Below, piece by piece: positions 8,188-17,097 of a stretch of DNA of 64,000 bases. How positions within the stretch are numbered: the stretch's first letter is position 1; each line of letters starts with the position of its first letter. Under the pieces are notes generated by a model. That model did not search any database and was not told where the DNA came from. It saw only the letters and a program-made list of their open reading frames with translations. Position numbers and translations under genes: made by a program. Source of the DNA: Flavobacterium sp. (GTDB lineage: Bacteria; Bacteroidota; Bacteroidia; Flavobacteriales; Flavobacteriaceae); contig JAGYJR010000006.1 of NCBI GenBank assembly GCA_018401995.1, positions 1 to 64,000 on the forward strand, written 5' to 3'.

Positions 8188-9795
8188 ATGCAAAAAATTA
8201 TTTTGTACGCCATAATTATGGCCTTAAGTCTTGTAAATAAAGTGATTGCTCAAGATGTCCTAACTATTGAAAAGTCTAAGGTATGGAGCGAACGCGGTAG
8301 TAAGCCAGAAAGCTATCAAATGGGTTTAGATAAGAGTATAGAATATGGTAGTCAAGATGTTCTAACTTTAAAGTCAATAAAGAAAGATATCAAAGGATTT
8401 GGAAATTTAATGCAAACAATTAACCCAGATTTGTATTTAGGAAAAACAATTAGAATGTCTGGTTATGTAAAAAGTGAAGATGTAAAATCTTGGGCGGGTC
8501 TTTGGATGCGTGTAGATTTCTACGATGTTAAGGTTTTGGCTTTTGATAATATGCAAAATAGAGCCATTAAAGGAACAAAAGATTGGACTAAATATGAAAT
8601 TGTTTTATTTGTACCCAAAGATGCAACATCAATTTCTTATGGAGTGTTATTAGATGGAACGGGCCAAATTTGGTTCAAAGATATTCAACTTGAAATTGTA
8701 GATGACGCTATTCCTGAAACGGGGTTGACAAAAGGTAAAAATACAAAAAATATTTCTTTCGAAGAAAAAGCTGAAGCAATCGCAGCAAATATAGAATTGA
8801 TTACTAACAATGAGAAAAATGCTTTAAAGAAAGAAGTTGAAGCCATCGATTTAAAAGTTAAAGAAGCAGAAATTTCTGCAGAAAAAGGTCAGGAATTAAA
8901 ACTTAAAGTTGCAGAAGAAAGAGCTAAAAATATTGAGGATAAAGTGGCTGTTGAAGAAGCAAAATTAGTGCAATTAGTGAAAGATAAAGTAGATGGAAAG
9001 ATTTCTAGTTCTGATAAGAAAAATTATAATGACGGTCATACTATAACCATGGGAGGAAACTCAAACGACTCTATTGGAACACAAAAAGAATATAATCTTA
9101 CTTCTTTTAAAATTTATAACGGAGAAAAAGACAAAATTGAACGTAAATCAAAACGAACAACTTCACAATTTGTGTTTGCAACAGGTTTAAACAACGTAAT
9201 TACGGAAGGAGAAAGTTTATCAGATTCTGACTTTAGAGTTTGGGGTTCACATTTTTACGAATGGGGATTTACCTACAATTCAAGAATCTTAAAAAATCAC
9301 AATTTGTTACATGCCAAATACGGACTTTCATTAATGTATAACAATCTTCGCCCAACCGAAAATCGTTATTTTGTTAGAAATGGGGAGCAAACCGATTTGG
9401 TAACAGGAGCTGTAAATTTTGACGAATCCCGTTTTAGAAATGTGTTTTTAGTTGCGCCACTGCATTTAGAATTTGATTTCTCTCCAAAGAAAACCTCAAA
9501 AGATGGAGAAAGAACCTATTTCAAAACGCATGAATCCGTTCGATTGGGAATTGGAGGTTATGCAGGTGTTCGCATCAAGTCAAAACAAATTTTAAAATAT
9601 GAAATAGACGATTTAGATATTAAAGAAAGACAAAAAGGCGATTTCAATGTAAATGATTTTACTTATGGATTAAGCGCTTACATTGGTTACAAAGCTACAA
9701 GTTTGTATGTGAAATACGATTTAAATCCAATGTTCCAAAATAACGCTTTTGACCAAAATAATATTTCATTAGGCGTTCGCTTCGATTTTAATTAA
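8188..9795 (+). CDS. Mosaic outer-membrane protein: jelly-roll-like N-domain, coiled coil, beta-barrel
   Basis: 535 residues with a signal peptide (about 1-21, ending NKVIAQ). Residues of about 30-175 look like a carbohydrate-binding-type beta-sandwich (alternating strands, GKTIRMSGYVKSEDV, then WFKDIQLEIV). Residues of about 190-260 are charged and heptad-like (EEKAEAIAANIELI...), consistent with a coiled coil. From about 315 to the end there are amphipathic strands with aromatic turns, finishing LGVRFDFN with a terminal hydrophobic/aromatic pattern typical of outer-membrane barrels. It lies 34 nt after the anti-sigma gene, so it may be part of the ECF locus. The function is unknown; the domain reading is by eye. 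Confidence 0.6.
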   Translation: MQKIILYAIIMALSLVNKVIAQDVLTIEKSKVWSERGSKPESYQMGLDKSIEYGSQDVLTLKSIKKDIKGFGNLMQTINPDLYLGKTIRMSGYVKSEDVKSWAGLWMRVDFYDVKVLAFDNMQNRAIKGTKDWTKYEIVLFVPKDATSISYGVLLDGTGQIWFKDIQLEIVDDAIPETGLTKGKNTKNISFEEKAEAIAANIELITNNEKNALKKEVEAIDLKVKEAEISAEKGQELKLKVAEERAKNIEDKVAVEEAKLVQLVKDKVDGKISSSDKKNYNDGHTITMGGNSNDSIGTQKEYNLTSFKIYNGEKDKIERKSKRTTSQFVFATGLNNVITEGESLSDSDFRVWGSHFYEWGFTYNSRILKNHNLLHAKYGLSLMYNNLRPTENRYFVRNGEQTDLVTGAVNFDESRFRNVFLVAPLHLEFDFSPKKTSKDGERTYFKTHESVRLGIGGYAGVRIKSKQILKYEIDDLDIKERQKGDFNVNDFTYGLSAYIGYKATSLYVKYDLNPMFQNNAFDQNNISLGVRFDFN

Positions 9796-9822
9796 GTTTA
9801 GGGTTAGTATTTTATTTAGGAG

Positions 9823-9852
9823 AAGGCACTTCAGTAATGAGGTGCTTTTTTC
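9823..9852 (+). terminator. Terminator after the mosaic outer-membrane protein gene
   Basis: Imperfect hairpin: GGCACTTCA pairs with TGAGGTGCT (with G-T pairs) around a TAA-type loop, followed by a T tract. Confidence 0.65.
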
Positions 9853-9951
9853 TTGCCAAAGGAATTCAAAACAATTCCAAATTTTCATCAAAAACTTTGT
9901 AACTTTGAATCCAATTTTAGAATATCTGAACATACGAAGTCCAAAAAATAA

Positions 9952-11961
9952 ATGATTTCCAAATCCACCATAGAAAACGTGTTTGAAACCGCTCGAGTAG
10001 AGGAGGTGATTGGCGATTTCGTAAATTTAAAACGCGCGGGAAGCAATTTGAAAGGTTTGAGTCCGTTTGTGGATGAAAAATCGCCTTCTTTTATGGTGTC
10101 GCCCGTGAAGCAAATTTGGAAAGATTTCTCTTCAGGAAAAGGCGGAAATGTAGTGACTTTCCTTATGGAGCACGAACATTTTACATATCCAGAAGCCATC
10201 AAGTATTTGGCAAAAAAATACAACATCGAAATTGAAGAAACTGTTCAAACCGATGAAGATGTAGCGGTTGCCAATGAAAAAGAAAGTATGTATTTGGTTT
10301 CCGAATTTGCTCAGAAATATTTTCATCACACGTTGTTAGAAACCGAAGAAGGAAAGGCAATTGGACTAACTTATTTTAAAGAACGCGGATTTACTTCAGA
10401 AACTATAAAGAAATTCGGTTTGGGTTATTCTACTGATTCTTGGGATGCATTTACTAAAGAAGCACTTGGAAAAGGCTATAAATTAGAGTTTTTAGACAAA
10501 ACAGGATTAACGATTGTTAAGGAAGAAGAAGGAAAAACATTTGATCGTTTTAAAGGTCGCGTGATGTTTCCTATTCACAGTATGAGCGGTCGTGTTTTAG
10601 GTTTTGGTGGCCGAATTCTAACCAATGACAAAAAAGCGGCAAAATATGTAAATTCACCTGAAAGTGATATTTACCACAAAAGTAAAGTCCTTTACGGAAT
10701 TTTTCACGCCAAACAAGCTATCGCCAAACAAGATAATTGTTATTTGGTAGAAGGTTATACCGATGTCATTCAGTTCAATCAAGCAGGAATTGAAAACGTA
10801 GTGGCTTCCTCTGGAACAGCTTTAACTCCTGACCAAATTCGTTTGGTGAGCAGATTAACTAAAAATATTACCGTTTTATTTGATGGTGATGCAGCCGGAC
10901 TTCGAGCGTCTATTCGAGGAATCGATTTGATTTTGGAAGCGGGAATGAATGTGAAAGTTTGTGCGTTTCCTGATGGTGAAGATCCAGATAGTTTTGCTAA
11001 AAAAACGCCTTATAATGAACTAGTGAATTTCTTGGAAGAAAATGCCAAAGATTTTATCCAATTCAAAGCGTCACTTTTGGTAAAAGAAGCCAATAATGAT
11101 CCCATTAAAAAAGCGGAATTAATTCGCGATATGGTGAATTCTATTGGTAAAATTCCAGATAGAATCAAACGTGAAGTTTACATTCAAGAATGTTCTAGAA
11201 TTATGGATATTTCTGAAGATGTGTTGTTCAATACTTTAGCACAAATCGATAAAAAAGAACTTACTGAAGCTAATAAAAAATTCAAAGAAGAACAAAAAGC
11301 GTTTGATGTTATTAAAAATGATTCTCCTAATCAAGCTTCTTCTTTGCTTTCATCTGTAGAAATTGCAACGCTTTTAGAAAGAAAAATTATTGAATTGGTA
11401 ATTCTTTATGGAAATAGACTAATTGAATTTGATGAACAATATTTAAAAATAAACGACGACGGAAATGAAGAAATTGTTACCGAAAAAAGACAATTGAAAG
11501 TTTTTGAAAAGGTTTATTTTAGTTTACAAGAAGATGAAATTGAATTTTCAAATCCGCTATTTCGAAATTTAGTTACCCAAATTTTAGAATTGTATTTGCA
11601 AGAAGGAAACTTTGAAAAAAATGAGTTTTTAAACCAATTAGAAGCCGATGCCGAACAAATAGTTATCGATATTCTAATGAATGAAGACAAATACAAATTG
11701 GACGGTTGGGAAGAAAAAAAGCAAGTTTTTGTAAAAGCAAAAGATAGCGATGAAGTCTTGAAAACCTTAATATCGGAAACCTTAATATCGTACCGAGAAT
11801 ATTTAATTCAAAACTTGACCAAAGAATTACTAGCCGATTTTATGGCACAAAAAAAATCGCTTACAATGGAAGAGCTAATGCAAATTGTAAACGATTATAA
11901 TGCGTTAAAAGTGAAAATCAGTTCTAGTATTGGGAGAGTAAGAACCGATTATTTTAAATAA
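9952..11961 (+). CDS. dnaG: DNA primase DnaG
   Basis: 669 residues. The N-terminal CHC2-type domain is recognisable (GLSPFVDEKSPSFMV, FSSGKGGNVVTFLM) but the zinc-binding Cys/His residues are absent: the usual CPFH position reads SPFV and CxxC reads FSSG. The TOPRIM catalytic core follows, with VEGYTDV (glutamate at about residue 267) and FDGDAAG (about 310-316). A helical C-terminal region, presumed to bind the replicative helicase DnaB, completes it. It synthesises RNA primers for replication. Loss of zinc ligands is, as far as I recall, shared by flavobacterial DnaG. A -7-like TAACTTTG is at 9901-9908. The 3' end overlaps the convergent response regulator by 8 bp. Confidence 0.93.
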   Translation: MISKSTIENVFETARVEEVIGDFVNLKRAGSNLKGLSPFVDEKSPSFMVSPVKQIWKDFSSGKGGNVVTFLMEHEHFTYPEAIKYLAKKYNIEIEETVQTDEDVAVANEKESMYLVSEFAQKYFHHTLLETEEGKAIGLTYFKERGFTSETIKKFGLGYSTDSWDAFTKEALGKGYKLEFLDKTGLTIVKEEEGKTFDRFKGRVMFPIHSMSGRVLGFGGRILTNDKKAAKYVNSPESDIYHKSKVLYGIFHAKQAIAKQDNCYLVEGYTDVIQFNQAGIENVVASSGTALTPDQIRLVSRLTKNITVLFDGDAAGLRASIRGIDLILEAGMNVKVCAFPDGEDPDSFAKKTPYNELVNFLEENAKDFIQFKASLLVKEANNDPIKKAELIRDMVNSIGKIPDRIKREVYIQECSRIMDISEDVLFNTLAQIDKKELTEANKKFKEEQKAFDVIKNDSPNQASSLLSSVEIATLLERKIIELVILYGNRLIEFDEQYLKINDDGNEEIVTEKRQLKVFEKVYFSLQEDEIEFSNPLFRNLVTQILELYLQEGNFEKNEFLNQLEADAEQIVIDILMNEDKYKLDGWEEKKQVFVKAKDSDEVLKTLISETLISYREYLIQNLTKELLADFMAQKKSLTMEELMQIVNDYNALKVKISSSIGRVRTDYFK

Positions 11962-12583
11962 TATCTAAACTTTTAGCTTTGTTTAGTAAATCTACTAGGT
12001 TAGTTACATTCAATTTTGCAAGTAAACGCAATTTGTAAGTACTAATTGTTTTCTCGTCTAAGCCTAAAATTTCAGCAACTTCTTTGTTTTTCTTTCCGTC
12101 GTTTAAATAGCGTAAAACTTCTACTTCTCGAGTGGATAATTTTTTGAATAAACGATCTGCTTTTTTGCCTTTACTTAGTAATTCAATAGCTTTTTTAACA
12201 TCTTCGCTAATTACAGTTTGGCCTTGAGCAACTTTTGAAATTACACTTTCCAATTCTTTTAATGTAGCAGTTTTCATTACATAAGAAGAAACTCCGGCTT
12301 TTACAGCGGTTGGTGCATACATTTTTTCAGATACTGCAGTAAATAGAATAATTTTAGAATCACTAAAATCTTTAACCAATCCTTTTATATCTCTAATGCT
12401 TGAAATTCCTAGTAATTCCAAATCTAAAACAACAATATCGATAGTCTTATCTTGTAAAAGATTTACTAAATTTTCTAGGTTAGTAGCCGAAGCAACTACA
12501 TCTATATGAGTGTTTGTCTCAAAATAAGATTTAATTCCCTGGATTACCACTGGATGATTATCAGCAACACATATTTTGATCAT
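11954..12583 (-). CDS. LuxR/NarL-type response regulator (orphan)
   Basis: 209 residues: a receiver domain (about 1-120) with acidic residue D8, phosphoacceptor D54 (VVLDLEL), T82 and K104, followed by a LuxR-type DNA-binding domain (about 145-205) with LSTREVEVLRYLNDGKKNKE and LGLDEKTISTYKLRLL. When phosphorylated it would bind DNA as a dimer. No histidine kinase is nearby, so the partner is unknown. A TAACTTTG -7-like box lies upstream on the minus strand at about 12613-12620. Overlaps the end of dnaG by 8 bp without sharing an operon. Confidence 0.9.
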   Translation of the reverse strand: MIKICVADNHPVVIQGIKSYFETNTHIDVVASATNLENLVNLLQDKTIDIVVLDLELLGISSIRDIKGLVKDFSDSKIILFTAVSEKMYAPTAVKAGVSSYVMKTATLKELESVISKVAQGQTVISEDVKKAIELLSKGKKADRLFKKLSTREVEVLRYLNDGKKNKEVAEILGLDEKTISTYKLRLLAKLNVTNLVDLLNKAKSLDII

Positions 12584-12675
12584 GACTTTAAAAATTTTAG
12601 TTAAAATTTATAATTACTTCAAAGTTAGTTAAAAAAAGGTAATTTCTTGTTAATTATTTTTAATTTATTTTAGCT

Positions 12676-13482
12676 TTATTTTAAATTTTTAGGAATTATA
12701 CAAACCGGGATTGGGTGCATCTTATGTTGGTTGATTGTGTTTAGTCTTTTATAGATTTGAAAAACAGTTGCTTCTCTGCCTGAAAAGTCAGTTATTAGTT
12801 TACCTAATTCGTCTTGCTTCATTGCCCATTCCAATTCATCATAGTTGGCGCCAATTTGGTCTTCGTCACTTCTATCATCACCAAATAAGCCATCTGTTGG
12901 TTTTGCTTCCAATATACTTTTTGGTACTTCTAAAAAAGCTGCTAATTGTCTGACTTCGCTCTTTAGTAAATCCGCAATCGGACTTAAATCTACGCCGCCA
13001 TCACCATATTTGGTAAAAAAACCTACTCCAAAATCTTCGATTTTATTTCCTGTTCCTGCTACCAATAAACCATGAATTCCGGCAAAATAATACAATGTCG
13101 TCATGCGTAATCGCGCTCTTGTATTGGCTAAAGACAATTGCAATGCAGCTTCGTTTTCTGAACTGGGAACTTGTAATTTGAAGCTTTCAAAAACAGGAGT
13201 CAAATCCGCTCTTTCGTTCCAAACATTTGGGAATCGTTTTTTTAATTGGTCAATATGTTCATTGGCTCTGTTTACATGGCTCACCGCTTGGTGGATTGGC
13301 ATTTCTACGCATAAAGTTGGTAAACCAGTTTGTGCGCATAAAGTTGAGGTTAAAGCGCTGTCAATTCCTCCTGAAATTCCAACTACAAATCCTTTTACTT
13401 TTGCTTTAGTGGCGTAGTCTAAAAGCCATGTTACTATATGTTGGTTAATTTGCTCGGCTTGAAAATGATTGGATTTTGTCAT
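12676..13482 (-). CDS. nadE: NAD(+) synthase (ammonia-dependent type)
   Basis: 268 residues, matching the short ammonia-dependent NadE without a glutaminase domain. The PP-loop ATP pyrophosphatase motif SGGIDS is at about residues 37-42, and AGTGNKIEDFGVGFFTKYGD in the middle is typical of the NaAD-binding region. It converts nicotinic acid adenine dinucleotide to NAD with ATP and ammonia in the cytoplasm. Divergent from gldB, which it adjoins. Confidence 0.95.
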   Translation of the reverse strand: MTKSNHFQAEQINQHIVTWLLDYATKAKVKGFVVGISGGIDSALTSTLCAQTGLPTLCVEMPIHQAVSHVNRANEHIDQLKKRFPNVWNERADLTPVFESFKLQVPSSENEAALQLSLANTRARLRMTTLYYFAGIHGLLVAGTGNKIEDFGVGFFTKYGDGGVDLSPIADLLKSEVRQLAAFLEVPKSILEAKPTDGLFGDDRSDEDQIGANYDELEWAMKQDELGKLITDFSGREATVFQIYKRLNTINQHKMHPIPVCIIPKNLK

Positions 13483-13572
13483 TTTTTATGAAAATTAAAT
13501 GTACTTAAACTGTATATTTGTCGTTTATAAATTTGGACTTAAAATTAGTATAAAATTACTAAAAAATCACTT

Positions 13573-14529
13573 ATGAAGAAGGTTTTCATTGTATTGCTTT
13601 TTATTGGATTGGTTTCTTGTAAAAAAGAGAGTAAAATTGAACGAGAAATCGAGAAAATTCCAGTAGTTTTTAAAGTAGAACGTTTTGATAAAATTTTTTA
13701 TGAATCGCAGCCAAGTGATTTAAAACAGATTCAAAGTCAATATCCGTTTTTTTTTCCAGAAGGAAATGAAGATACCGTTTGGACAAACAAATTAACAAAT
13801 CCATTGCTTCGTGAATTGTATAATGAAGTGCAATTTAGATATGGAAATCTTACATCTTTGGAAGAGGATTTGACATCGTTTTTTGGTCATGTCCAATATT
13901 ATTTTCCAAAATATAAAACACCTCGAGTAATCACGTTAATTAGTGAAGTTGATTTGGATGCCAAAGCAATTTATGCCGATTCAATTGCGCTAATTGCTTT
14001 AGATTGTTATCTGGGGAACGAACATAGATTTTATGCTGATTTTCCTAAATTTAAACGAATTAATTTTGATGAAAATCAAATTTTACCTGATTTAGTAACG
14101 AGTTTTTCATATGGTAAAATTGCGCCACCAATGGATAAAAATTTACTGTCAATTATGATTTATCATGGAAAAGAATTGTATTTGAAAGATAAATTAATTC
14201 CAAATTCTACTGACGCAGCAAAAATTGCTTACACCGAAGAACAAGTGGCTTGGTGTAAAGAAAACGAAGAGCAAATGTGGCGTTACTTCATAGAAAATAA
14301 TTTGTTGTATGAAGCCAATGTGAAAAACGAGCATAGATTTATAAACGATGCACCCTTTTCAAAGTTCTATTTAGAAATTGATAATGAATCACCAGGAAGA
14401 GTTGGTCAATGGTTGGGTTGGCAAATCGTAAGAAGTTATATGGAAAACAACGATACTTCATTAACCGACATGCTAGCAATGGATGCAAAAACACTTTTTG
14501 AAAGATCAAAATACAAACCAAAGAAATAA
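13573..14529 (+). CDS. gldB: Gliding motility lipoprotein GldB
   Basis: 318 residues with a lipoprotein signal peptide; the lipobox GLVSC gives the acylated Cys16. The remaining sequence matches the GldB family in length and in blocks such as VERFDKIFYE, QYPFFFPEGNED and RVGQWLGWQIVRSY. GldB is a lipoprotein required for gliding in Flavobacterium johnsoniae. Its stop overlaps the gldC start by 1 bp, the classical gldB-gldC pair. A TATATTTG -7-like box is at 13513-13520. This supports the assignment to Flavobacteriaceae; gliding itself would need the other gld and spr genes. Confidence 0.92.
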   Translation: MKKVFIVLLFIGLVSCKKESKIEREIEKIPVVFKVERFDKIFYESQPSDLKQIQSQYPFFFPEGNEDTVWTNKLTNPLLRELYNEVQFRYGNLTSLEEDLTSFFGHVQYYFPKYKTPRVITLISEVDLDAKAIYADSIALIALDCYLGNEHRFYADFPKFKRINFDENQILPDLVTSFSYGKIAPPMDKNLLSIMIYHGKELYLKDKLIPNSTDAAKIAYTEEQVAWCKENEEQMWRYFIENNLLYEANVKNEHRFINDAPFSKFYLEIDNESPGRVGQWLGWQIVRSYMENNDTSLTDMLAMDAKTLFERSKYKPKK

Positions 14530-14858
14530 TGGCAACAAAAACATCAGAAATTAAATTCATAGTTGAATTAGACGAAAATAGAATTCCAGAAAAATTAAGT
14601 TGGACTGCACAAGACGGCGGTGTAGATGCTGAAGAAGCAAAAGCGATGTTAATGTCAGTTTGGGATGCGAATGCAAAAGAAACACTTCGTATTGATTTGT
14701 GGACAAAAGATATGCCAGTTGACGAAATGAAGCAATTTTTTCATCAAACTTTAGTAGCTATGGCGGATACCTTTCAACGCGCTACCGATGATGAGAAAAT
14801 GGCTGATACGATGCGTGATTTTTGCGCCTATTTTGCTGAAAAATTGGAACTTCAATAG
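14529..14858 (+). CDS. gldC: Gliding motility protein GldC
   Basis: 109 residues with no signal peptide or membrane segment, so cytoplasmic. It matches the small GldC family (SEIKFIVELDENRIPEKLSW near the start, FCAYFAEKLEL at the end). Known as an accessory protein whose loss impairs spreading in F. johnsoniae. Translation is likely coupled to gldB through the 1-bp overlap. It converges on engB with 2 nt between them. Confidence 0.92.
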   Translation: MATKTSEIKFIVELDENRIPEKLSWTAQDGGVDAEEAKAMLMSVWDANAKETLRIDLWTKDMPVDEMKQFFHQTLVAMADTFQRATDDEKMADTMRDFCAYFAEKLELQ

Positions 14859-14860
14859 GT

Positions 14861-15481
14861 TTATACAAAACCTTCATTTTTAAACATTTGTTGATTCACA
14901 TCATCAATAAAAGCTAAAACGTCATCTCTTCCTGTAGATTCGGTAGATGAAGTTACGAAGTATTGTGGAAATTCAGCCCAATCACCGGCTAACAATTGCT
15001 TTTTGTAAGCCGCTATGTTTTTTTGCGCTTGTACTTTTCCTATTTTATCTGCTTTGGTAAAAATGATGCAAAAAGGAACCTCGGTTTCACCTAAATAGTT
15101 GATAAATTCAATATCGATTTTTTGGGCTTCTAAACGAATATCAATCAATACAAACGCGCAAACCAATTGTTCTCTTTTTTCAAAATAATCGGTGATAAAC
15201 TGTTGAAATACTTCTTTGGTTTTTTTGGAAACTCGAGCATAACCATAACCAGGTAAATCTACTAAAAACCAATTGCTGTTAATCTTAAAATGATTGATTA
15301 ATTGCGTTTTTCCAGGTTTTCCTGAAGTTTTTGCCAAATTTTTATGGTTCGTCAACATGTTAATTAATGAGGATTTCCCAACATTAGAACGACCAATAAA
15401 CGCGTATTCTGGTAAAGGTTCTTTCGGACATTTACTAACTTCAGAATTGCTAATAATAAATTCGGCGGTATTAATTTTCAT
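14861..15481 (-). CDS. engB: Ribosome biogenesis GTP-binding protein EngB/YsxC
   Basis: A single-domain TRAFAC GTPase. Walker A is GRSNVGKSS, switch II/G3 is DLPGYGYARVSK, and the base-specificity motif is TKAD (FTKADKIG). The family helps assemble the large ribosomal subunit. The reading frame stays open to an ATG at 15505, but the conserved N-terminus starts with the ATG at 15481 (MKINTAEFIIS), which is preferred and gives 206 residues. Minus strand, downstream of the alpha/beta hydrolase gene and probably cotranscribed with it. Confidence 0.93.
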   Translation of the reverse strand: MKINTAEFIISNSEVSKCPKEPLPEYAFIGRSNVGKSSLINMLTNHKNLAKTSGKPGKTQLINHFKINSNWFLVDLPGYGYARVSKKTKEVFQQFITDYFEKREQLVCAFVLIDIRLEAQKIDIEFINYLGETEVPFCIIFTKADKIGKVQAQKNIAAYKKQLLAGDWAEFPQYFVTSSTESTGRDDVLAFIDDVNQQMFKNEGFV

Positions 15482-15516
15482 CTTGTATAAAATAAAATTC
15501 CCCAAGCGGGGAATAG

Positions 15517-16308
15517 TTATAATTTATTCTTTTGTAACCAATCAAACAAAATACGGTTAAATTCATCTGGATGTTCCATCATCGCAGCGTGACCGCATTT
15601 GTCAATCCAAAATAGTTCAGAATTAGGTAATAATTTATCGAATTCTTCAGCTACTTCTGGTGGTGTAACTTTATCGTTTTTACCCCAAATAATGCAAGTT
15701 GGTGTTGTCATTTTTGGTAAATCTTTCGCCATATTATGACGAATAGCACTTTTAGCAATAGTTAAGGTTTTGATTAACTTAATTCTATCGTTTACCGTTG
15801 CAAAAACTTCGTCAACAATTTCTTTAGTTGCTATTTCAGGGTTATAAAATACATCTTCACTTTTCTTTTTGATGTATTCATAATCGCCACGTTTTGGGTA
15901 ACTTTCACCCATGCCGCTTTCATAAAGTCCTGAACTTCCGGTGATAACCAATCCTTTTACTAATTCAGGGTACATTTTAGTAAAATACAAACCAATGTGA
16001 CCACCAAGCGAATTTCCTACTAAGATTACTTTTTCAAAACCTTTCGAAACAATAAAATCTTTTACAAATTTCGAAAATGCTTTCACATTTGTTTTTAAAA
16101 TACTTTGAGTGTATAGAGGCAATTCTGGAATCACAACTTTGTAGCCCTTTGCAGGAAAAAAATCTGCAACACCACCAAAATTACTCAAACCGCCCATCAG
16201 TCCATGAAGAACAATGATTGGTGTGCCTTCGCCAGCTTCAAAATAAGTGTATTTTTTTTCTCTTTTTAGCATATAGATTCTTCCAAATTTATATTCAGAA
16301 ATTTCCAC
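15517..16308 (-). CDS. Alpha/beta-fold hydrolase
   Basis: 263 residues. The oxyanion region is LHGLMGG, the nucleophile elbow is GNSLGG (serine at about residue 99), the acid is in WGKNDKVTP, and the histidine is in DKCGHAAMMEHP. This is the full catalytic set of an esterase or hydrolase of the alpha/beta fold. Substrate unknown. No signal peptide. An internal ATG 36 nt downstream is a possible alternative start. Its neighbour engB follows after 35 nt. Confidence 0.88.
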   Translation of the reverse strand: MEISEYKFGRIYMLKREKKYTYFEAGEGTPIIVLHGLMGGLSNFGGVADFFPAKGYKVVIPELPLYTQSILKTNVKAFSKFVKDFIVSKGFEKVILVGNSLGGHIGLYFTKMYPELVKGLVITGSSGLYESGMGESYPKRGDYEYIKKKSEDVFYNPEIATKEIVDEVFATVNDRIKLIKTLTIAKSAIRHNMAKDLPKMTTPTCIIWGKNDKVTPPEVAEEFDKLLPNSELFWIDKCGHAAMMEHPDEFNRILFDWLQKNKL

Positions 16309-16626
16309 AAATATAGCATTTTATCACTTAATTAAAAGCAAAATTACTTTTCTTGTATTCTTGTAAGGTTTGTTAAGGTGTAAAAGACTAGTTTTCAACA
16401 ATTTTATTTTCTTTTAAAAGGAAACTTAAACATTTCTTAATGTGTTTATATAGAATTTTTTATCTCGAAAGATTCTCGTTTTCTTAGGTTTTCTGCTTTC
16501 TAGGAGTGGTTTTTCTCTAACTATTTGATTGTTAAAGTGTAAAAACTTATTAACAAAGTGGTATTTTGTGGTAAAAAGTGGTAATATTTTTTTAATTTTG
16601 TCATAAATCAAATCCAAAAAAAAGAA
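16309..16626. other. Regulatory intergenic region between the hydrolase and mraZ
   Basis: About 318 bp with no convincing gene; an open frame at 16426-16617 on the minus strand has no coding character. It holds the start region of the hydrolase (minus) and the promoter/operator of the dcw cluster (plus). A TAATTTTG box at 16593-16600 matches the -7 consensus, close upstream of mraZ. Confidence 0.55.
16558..16583 (+). promoter_or_regulatory. Probable MraZ operator: three GTGGTA direct repeats
   Basis: GTGGTA occurs at 16558-16563, 16568-16573 and 16578-16583, an exact 10-bp period separated by TTTT and AAAA. MraZ is known to bind short tandem GTG(G)-type repeats with one-turn spacing before its own gene. 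The array ends about 10 bp before the -7 box, suiting autorepression. Confidence 0.72.
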
Positions 16627-17097
16627 TTGAACACTATCATTGGGACATACGAATGCAAAGTTGACGCTAAAGGAAGAGTAATGCTTCCGGTAGGGTTAAA
16701 AAAGCAATTGGGTAGTTTGGAGGATGGCTTTGTGTTGAAACGAGCTGTTTTTCAGCCGTGTTTGGAATTGTATCCAATGACCGAATGGAACAAAATGATG
16801 GCTAAAATCAATAAGCTAAACCGTTTTGTGAAGAAGAACAACGATTTCATTCGAAGATTTACGGCTGGAGTGAAATTGGTAGAAATCGATGCTACGGGTC
16901 GTTTGTTAATTCCAAAGGATTTAGTTGGATTTGCTTCTATTGATAAAGATATTGTGCTTTCTTCAGCAGTAAATATTGTGGAGATTTGGGATAAAACATT
17001 GTATGAAAATGCAATCGAAAATGCAACAGATGATTTTGCGGATTTAGCAGAAGAAGTAATGGGAAATTTAATTGACGACGAAGATGGAATATCATAA
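16627..17097 (+). CDS. mraZ: Transcriptional regulator MraZ
   Basis: 156 residues with two SpoVT-AbrB/MraZ repeats: GTYECKVDAKGRVMLP at the N-terminus and VEIDATGRLLIPKDL in the second half. MraZ is a ring-forming DNA-binding protein that represses the division/cell-wall (dcw) cluster it heads. The start is a TTG; no ATG fits the conserved N-terminus. The triple GTGGTA repeat upstream is its likely binding site. The 3' end overlaps rsmH by 14 bp when the rsmH start at 17084 is used. Confidence 0.94.
   Translation: MNTIIGTYECKVDAKGRVMLPVGLKKQLGSLEDGFVLKRAVFQPCLELYPMTEWNKMMAKINKLNRFVKKNNDFIRRFTAGVKLVEIDATGRLLIPKDLVGFASIDKDIVLSSAVNIVEIWDKTLYENAIENATDDFADLAEEVMGNLIDDEDGIS

Noticed and set aside
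12735..13417. Several plus-strand open frames opposite nadE
   Set aside because: They are antisense shadows of a complete, motif-confirmed nadE.
16426..16617. Minus-strand open frame of 63 codons before mraZ
   Set aside because: It covers the MraZ operator and promoter, is lysine-rich from AT-rich sequence, and shows no family resemblance.
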